46,581 bases of DNA from Actinoallomurus sp. (GTDB taxonomy: Bacteria; Actinomycetota; Actinomycetes; Streptosporangiales; Streptosporangiaceae). The stretch lies in assembly GCA_025964685.1 (NCBI GenBank), contig JAOPYG010000220.1, positions 1 to 46,581 on the forward strand, written 5' to 3'. Shown piece by piece: positions 42,629 through 46,581 of the stretch (positions are counted from its first letter, which is position 1; each line of letters opens with the position of its first letter). Position numbers and translations under genes: made by a program. The notes under the pieces were generated by a model, which saw only the letters and a list, made by a program, of their open reading frames with translations, was not told the origin of the DNA and searched no databases.

Positions 42629-43714
42629 GTGCGAGCCGCCGTGATCCAAGGTCCTGGTGTCAAAGAGGTCGAGCTCCGCGACGACGCGACGACGGTCGGT
42701 CCCGATCCCGCCGAGGTCAAGGTCAAGATCAAGGCGACCGGGGTCTGCCACTCCGACCTGTCCATCCTCAACGGGACCCTGCCGAACAACTACCCGGCGG
42801 TGCTCGGCCACGAGGCGGCCGGCGAGATCATCGAGGTCGGCGAGCACGTCACGAACGTCGCGGTCGGCGACCACGTCGTCGTCAGCTGGACGCCGTCGTG
42901 CGGCCTCTGCCCGGACTGCGTGGCCGGCCGGCCGTTCCTCTGCCTGAAGTACATCATCGAGGGCTACACCAAGCCGCGGTTCCGGCTGGGCGACGACGCG
43001 CCGGCGTACGGCATGGCGGGCTGTGGCACGTGGGCCGAGGAGATGGTGGTGCCCTGGGAGGCCTGCATCAAGGTCCCCGACGACGTCCCGTACGAGTACG
43101 CCGCCCTGCTCGGCTGCGGCATCTCGACCGGCGTGGGAGCCGTGTTCAACACCGCCCAGGTGCGCCCCGGCACCACGGTGGCGGTCGTCGGCTGCGGCGG
43201 TGTCGGCCTGTCGGTCATCCAGGGCGCCAAGGCCGCGGGCGCGGCCGCGATCCTGGCGATCGACCCACTGGAGTCCAAGCACGCGATCGCCGAGAAGTTC
43301 GGGGCGACCCACACCGCGACGCCGGACCAGGTGGACGAGCTCAAGAACCTCCTCACCGGCGGGCAAGGCTTCGACTACGGCTTCGAGGTCGTGGGCAAGA
43401 GCGTCACGATCCGTGCCGCGTGGCAGCTCACCCGGCGCGGCGGTGACGTGATCGTGGTCGGCGCCGGCGCGGTCGACGACAACGTGCAGTTCAACGCGTT
43501 CGAGCTGCTCTTCGACGGCAAGAACCTCCGGTCCTCGCTGTACGGCAGCTCGGACCTGCGCCGCGACGTTCCGCGGTTCGTCGCCTTGTGGCGTAGCGGC
43601 AAGCTGGACCTGGAGAGCCTGATCACCCGGCGCATCCGGTTCGAGGAGCTCAACGACGCCATCGCCACGCTCGAACGCGGCGAGGCGATCCGGCAGATCG
43701 TACTGTTCGACTGA
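42629..43714 (+). CDS. Zn-dependent alcohol dehydrogenase (class III-type), candidate sterol C26 alcohol oxidiser
   Basis: The 361-residue enzyme has catalytic-zinc ligands in GVCHSDL and GHEAAG, a structural-zinc lobe CGLCPDCVAGRPFLC, and a Rossmann fold with VVGCGGVGLSVIQGAKAAGA. It oxidises an alcohol to an aldehyde with NAD(P). Close family members act on aromatic or terpenoid alcohols. GTG 42629 is chosen (8 bases after GGAGG); GTG 42620 is in frame. It shares a KstR-boxed operon with the ferredoxin, so it may turn the P450's C26 alcohol into the aldehyde. The substrate is inferred from context only. Confidence 0.8.
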   Translation: MRAAVIQGPGVKEVELRDDATTVGPDPAEVKVKIKATGVCHSDLSILNGTLPNNYPAVLGHEAAGEIIEVGEHVTNVAVGDHVVVSWTPSCGLCPDCVAGRPFLCLKYIIEGYTKPRFRLGDDAPAYGMAGCGTWAEEMVVPWEACIKVPDDVPYEYAALLGCGISTGVGAVFNTAQVRPGTTVAVVGCGGVGLSVIQGAKAAGAAAILAIDPLESKHAIAEKFGATHTATPDQVDELKNLLTGGQGFDYGFEVVGKSVTIRAAWQLTRRGGDVIVVGAGAVDDNVQFNAFELLFDGKNLRSSLYGSSDLRRDVPRFVALWRSGKLDLESLITRRIRFEELNDAIATLERGEAIRQIVLFD

Positions 43715-43724
43715 GTCCGTGCCG

Positions 43725-43762
43725 ACCGGCGATCCTCCCGCCTCCGGCGGAGGATCGCCGGT
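43725..43762 (+). terminator. Perfect hairpin after alcohol dehydrogenase
   Basis: ACCGGCGATCCTCC (43725-43738) and GGAGGATCGCCGGT (43749-43762) are perfect 14-base arms with a 10-base loop. There is no T-run. It begins 10 bases after the dehydrogenase stop and ends the KstR-boxed operon. Confidence 0.8.
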
Positions 43763-43764
43763 TC

Positions 43765-43959
43765 GTGCCACGGGCCTCCGGGAACATCGCCACCGGCGAC
43801 CTGGTCGACATCTGCCATCGCGAGGGCATCGGCACGGGGATCGACGGCAGGAAGCTCGCCGCCGTACGGGACCGCCTCGCCATCACCCTGGGACGTCGCC
43901 TCAAGTCGGCGCTCGCCTCGGTCCCCGCCGCCCCGGCCCCGCTGCGCGTCACCGCCTGA
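43765..43959 (+). pseudogene. Remnant of HMG-CoA lyase-like protein (C-terminal fragment)
   Basis: This 64-residue frame begins at GTG 43765 and reads PRASGNIATGDLVDICHREG, then IGTGIDGRKLAAVRDRLAIT. The C-terminus of HMG-CoA lyases has GNVATEDLVYML-type sequence followed by G-x-x-T-G-x-D and a helix, which this imitates (GDLV replaces EDLV). Only about 50 of some 300 residues remain, and the start is placed directly behind a terminator with no ribosome site. It is almost certainly a relic. Confidence 0.5.
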
Positions 43960-43992
43960 CCACCCACCCGGCTCCCCGTGGAACGGCATGAA

Positions 43993-44035
43993 AAGGGGCG
44001 ACCGGTATGCGCTGCCAGGCTGCCGGCCGCCCCTT
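43993..44035 (+). terminator. Hairpin after the lyase remnant
   Basis: AAGGGGCG-a-CCGG (43993-44005) pairs with CCGG-c-CGCCCCTT (44023-44035), leaving a 17-base loop. The stretch 44036-44253 holds further short dyads (GCGTCCC/GGGACGC at 44087-44104), a T/A-rich patch near 44170-44215, and no gene I can name. Confidence 0.55.
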
Positions 44036-44253
44036 CGCGACACCCGGTCGCTCCGCGGATCGCGGGGTGGGTGCCTCGCCTGTGATGAGCGTCCCGACCG
44101 GGACGCGCGTCACCTGACGTCGGTGACTCAACTGTTACATCGCGTCCACCGGCACGGACGCTACAGTCAAGCCCCCGTAATTAACGGACAAATGTTTCGT
44201 TTGCCGCCTATCGGGCAAATCGCGGGCGTTCATACCGAGCCAAGGAGGTCCCG

Positions 44254-44430
44254 ATGCGGATACGGGGCGGAGTCAGCTTTATCGGCCTGATCTACATATT
44301 GATTGGCATCTTCGTGGCTTGGGACCGCGACTACATCACGATCAGCCTGCTCAAGAAGGTGCTCAGCGCGCTGCTCGCGATATTCCTGTGGTTCCTCGTC
44401 CTCCTCGGCGTCAGCCTCCACGTCAGCTGA
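44254..44430 (+). CDS. Small membrane protein, 58 residues
   Basis: A clear frame, ATG 44254 to TGA 44428-44430, is preceded by the strong site AAGGAGG at 44242-44248. It reads MRIRGGVSFIGLIYILIGIF, then VAWDRDYITISLLKKVLSAL and LAIFLWFLVLLGVSLHVS. It has two hydrophobic helices (about 8-22 and 38-56) with a charged turn between them. I know no family or function. A perfect hairpin terminator follows, so it forms its own transcription unit. Confidence 0.75.
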   Translation: MRIRGGVSFIGLIYILIGIFVAWDRDYITISLLKKVLSALLAIFLWFLVLLGVSLHVS

Positions 44431-44441
44431 CGGCACTCCCT

Positions 44442-44477
44442 TTCGCGGCCGCTCCGCCCCGCCGGAGCGGCCGCGAA
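44442..44477. terminator. Bidirectional hairpin between converging genes
   Basis: TTCGCGGCCGCTCCG (44442-44456) and CGGAGCGGCCGCGAA (44463-44477) are perfect 15-base arms with a 6-base loop. It lies between the small membrane protein and the stop of the minus-strand repeat protein. Confidence 0.8.
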
Positions 44478-44490
44478 GATCGTTCAGGGA

Positions 44491-46581
44491 TCAGGGCAGC
44501 GGCGTCCGCCAGAGCGTCGGACCGTCCGTGCGATAGTCGCCGGTGAAGCCGATCGCCAGCAGATCGCCGCCGACGACCGTCATGCCCTGGAGTTGCTGGA
44601 CGCCCGGCCCGTCGAGGCCGAGGCCGTGCGGGCGCCCGGCGCGCCAGGACCGGCCGTCCGGCGAGGACCACGTCGCCACGTCCGATCCGGCCGTGCCGGC
44701 CAGCACGAAACCGTGCGGTGTCACGGTGGCCGCCGTAAGGCGTATCCCCGGCGCGGCTCCGGGCAGCGTGGTCGGCTGCCAGGTGCGCCCGCCGTCCGCG
44801 GAGACCGACACGAAGGTGTACGCACCGGCCACGCCGGTCGCGACCAGCACGCCGCCCCGCGCCACGACCTTCGTCAGCGAACCCTGCGTGGTGCCGCTCG
44901 GCAACGCGGGTGCGGCCGCCGACAGTGTCCATTTCCTGCCGTCGGGCGAGGTCCACAGCGCGGGCTGTGACGTCTTGTTCTTCGTCTGACCGCCGACCGC
45001 GACGAAGCCGTTCGGCCCGGCGGCCACGTCGCTCATCCACTTGGGGGCGTCACGAGTGCCGGCCAGGTCGGCCTTGCCGGGGCTGCCGGCACGGCTCCAG
45101 CTCTTGAGATCGGTGGAGGACCACGCCGCGGCGATCGTGCCGCCCTCGGTGCCGACGACGACGTACGCCGTGCCGTTCGCGGCGGCCGCGGACGGGACCA
45201 GGTCACCGCTGAACGCCCGGCCGGAGGCCGGCTGCCAGGTGCCTCCGTCGCCCGACGTGAGCACGAGTGAACGTGGGCCGGTGCCCCCGACGGCCAGCCA
45301 GCCGACGCCGCCGTGCACCGCGTCCACGAGCCGCTGCTGACCGGGCTCCCTGGACGCCGGGAGCTTGGCACGGGTCCACGCGGTTCCGTCCGCCGAGGAC
45401 CACAGCGCGGCGCGCCCGTTGGTGCTGCCCACCGCGAGGATCCGCCCAGCGTCGGCCACGATGCCGTCGACCGTACGCTCCGGATGCACCGCGTCGGGTA
45501 TCGCGGCGAGCGTGACATCGCCCGCGCCCGCCATCGTCAGGTACGCGTTGCCCCCGTCGAGACGCCCGCTCACGACCGGTCCCTGAGGCGTGAGCGCGGC
45601 GCCGGTGAGCGTGCGGCCGCCGGTCAGGTCGCCGACGTGCCGCCAGGCCTTCGCGTCACCGCTCGTCATCACGGCGGTCTTGCCGCCCTGTGCGGCCACG
45701 AGCACGGTCAGGCCGCTGTCGGTGCCGCGCACGACACCGATCCGGGAGTAGCCGCTCGTCAGCAGGCGACCGGACGCGGCCCAGTTCTTCCCGTCCGCCG
45801 AGCCGAAGAACACCCCGTAGACGGTGGTCTTTCGCTTCTGTCTCCGGCCGGTCGTGTGCGACGCCTCGCGGGCGGCGAAGAAACCGGTCTGGGTGGCGGC
45901 GACCGACACGACGTCGCCGGACGAGCCCTGCCCCTGCGGCACCGTCACGGGCGCCCAGGTGCGGCCGCCGTCGGGCGACCGCCAGAACGCCTCGTTCTCA
46001 ACGGTCTGGTGGACCTTGCGCTTCTTCCTCCGCACCGTCTTGGTCACCGTCTTGGTGGTGCGCACTCGCCCGTGCGCGACGACGATGTCGCCGTGCGCCG
46101 CGACGTCCGACAGGCCGACGGTCCGGCCACCCGACGGCGGCTGCAACCGGTCACCGCCCAGCCGCGTCCACGAGCCGCCGTCGGGGGAGGTCCAGAGCAC
46201 CGCCTGCGTCACGTCCTTCACCGTGGCGGTCCCCACGGCGACGAAGCCGGACGTCGTACGGGCCAGTTGCTTGACGTTGTCGCCGGCGCCGAAGGCGCCG
46301 GACAGCGGCCGGCGCGTCCACGTGCGCGCGTCATGGCTCGTCCACTGCACGGTGCCGTCGTGGGTGTTGCCCAGCGCCGCCCATGCTCCGGCTCCGCCGG
46401 CCACCAGCCCGGGGTACTCCCCCTGCGGCGGGTCACCGCCGTCCGCCGCCCGCACCTTCGCCAGCCTCCAGGAATGGCCCCCGTCGGCCGAGGTCAGGAA
46501 CTGCGCGCGGGAGTAGTCGCCGCCCTGTTCGGAGCCGATCGCCACGACCGTGCTGCCGGCGGAGGCGACGGCGTCGAGGGT
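44491..46581 (-). CDS. Asp-box/BNR-like beta-propeller protein, C-terminal part (5' end outside window)
   Basis: The frame is open at the right edge, giving about 696 C-terminal residues. It consists of repeats carrying S-x-D-G-x-x-W Asp-box motifs, such as TSADGGHSWRL, TSPDGGSWTRL, RSPDGGRTWAPV, SSADGTAWTRA, TSPDGRKWTLS and SSPDGRSWRA. Each is followed by VAxG-type strands, which gives a multi-bladed beta-propeller as in sialidases and photosystem-assembly HCF136-like proteins. No sialidase catalytic residues are recognisable, so an enzymatic role is not claimed. Two strongly basic insertions (TVRRKKRKVHQT, near residue 180, and GRRQKRKT, near 250) interrupt the pattern. The N-terminus, with any signal peptide, is not seen. 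Confidence 0.75.
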   Translation of the reverse strand, partial: TLDAVASAGSTVVAIGSEQGGDYSRAQFLTSADGGHSWRLAKVRAADGGDPPQGEYPGLVAGGAGAWAALGNTHDGTVQWTSHDARTWTRRPLSGAFGAGDNVKQLARTTSGFVAVGTATVKDVTQAVLWTSPDGGSWTRLGGDRLQPPSGGRTVGLSDVAAHGDIVVAHGRVRTTKTVTKTVRRKKRKVHQTVENEAFWRSPDGGRTWAPVTVPQGQGSSGDVVSVAATQTGFFAAREASHTTGRRQKRKTTVYGVFFGSADGKNWAASGRLLTSGYSRIGVVRGTDSGLTVLVAAQGGKTAVMTSGDAKAWRHVGDLTGGRTLTGAALTPQGPVVSGRLDGGNAYLTMAGAGDVTLAAIPDAVHPERTVDGIVADAGRILAVGSTNGRAALWSSADGTAWTRAKLPASREPGQQRLVDAVHGGVGWLAVGGTGPRSLVLTSGDGGTWQPASGRAFSGDLVPSAAAANGTAYVVVGTEGGTIAAAWSSTDLKSWSRAGSPGKADLAGTRDAPKWMSDVAAGPNGFVAVGGQTKNKTSQPALWTSPDGRKWTLSAAAPALPSGTTQGSLTKVVARGGVLVATGVAGAYTFVSVSADGGRTWQPTTLPGAAPGIRLTAATVTPHGFVLAGTAGSDVATWSSPDGRSWRAGRPHGLGLDGPGVQQLQGMTVVGGDLLAIGFTGDYRTDGPTLWRTPLP

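Noticed and set aside
43490..43503. TTCAACGCGTTCGA matches TnnAACnnGTTnnA fully.
   Set aside because: It is inside the alcohol dehydrogenase coding sequence and lacks the AGAAC flank; it shows that the loose consensus alone is not enough.

Overview
This window is high-GC actinomycete DNA. The features that point there are GTG starts, GGAGG ribosome sites, a WhiJ-like DUF5753/DUF397 pair, DUF5999, a CtpI-like giant P-type ATPase and a KstR-type sterol regulator. The gene mix fits a Thermomonosporaceae/Streptosporangiales-like soil actinomycete; that placement is inference. I saw no rRNA, tRNA, insertion sequence, phage or CRISPR array. About 60% of the genes are housekeeping or accessory genes without obvious linkage, and several decayed gene fragments (2226-2542, 3947-4458, 43765-43959) lie between them.

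The clearest theme is sterol side-chain catabolism, spread over about 35 kb and tied together by KstR-like operators (consensus TnnAACnnGTTnnA, usually TAGAACnnGTTnnA). The minus-strand block 9140-13876 is an igr-type operon: two acyl-CoA dehydrogenases (ChsE1/ChsE2-like), a ChsH2-ChsH1 fusion hydratase with a DUF35 domain, and the retro-aldolase Ltp2. Together they would remove the last propionyl unit of the sterol side chain. A KstR-like TetR regulator (14110-14697) is divergent from it. FadA5-like thiolase (23428-24585) and two tandem CYP125/CYP124-like P450s (24748-27238) follow after unrelated genes. A PPOX-fold protein, a 3Fe-4S ferredoxin and a Zn alcohol dehydrogenase form a further boxed operon at 41911-43714. 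No ring-cleavage genes are present.

Other regions. 1-3934: the end of an amidohydrolase, a thiol dioxygenase, a membrane-anchored sigma-like protein, a ChbG pseudogene and a cytokinin-dehydrogenase-like flavoenzyme. 3947-8842: a relic DUF5753/DUF397 pair, a rhomboid-like protein, an MFS pump with divergent TetR, and DUF5999. 14998-21512: a 1515-residue P-type ATPase, a protein with RTS-type pentad repeats, and two DUF202 membrane proteins. 21513-23321: a WhiJ/AbaA-like regulatory trio. 27348-30472: a glycosyltransferase, methyltransferase and prenyltransferase-fold cluster of unknown product. 30541-35250: a NADAR protein facing an operon of GntR, ADP-ribosylglycohydrolase, NCS1 permease and PfkB kinase, which resembles E. 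coli yegTUVW with a different permease. 36085-41858: a complete ribose operon (LacI, RbsA, RbsC, RbsB, RbsK, RbsD) with twin LacI operators. 44254-46581: a 58-residue membrane protein and the end of a large Asp-box beta-propeller-like protein that runs off the window.

Functions are assigned by reading the translated sequences and recalling family motifs. No database search was run.
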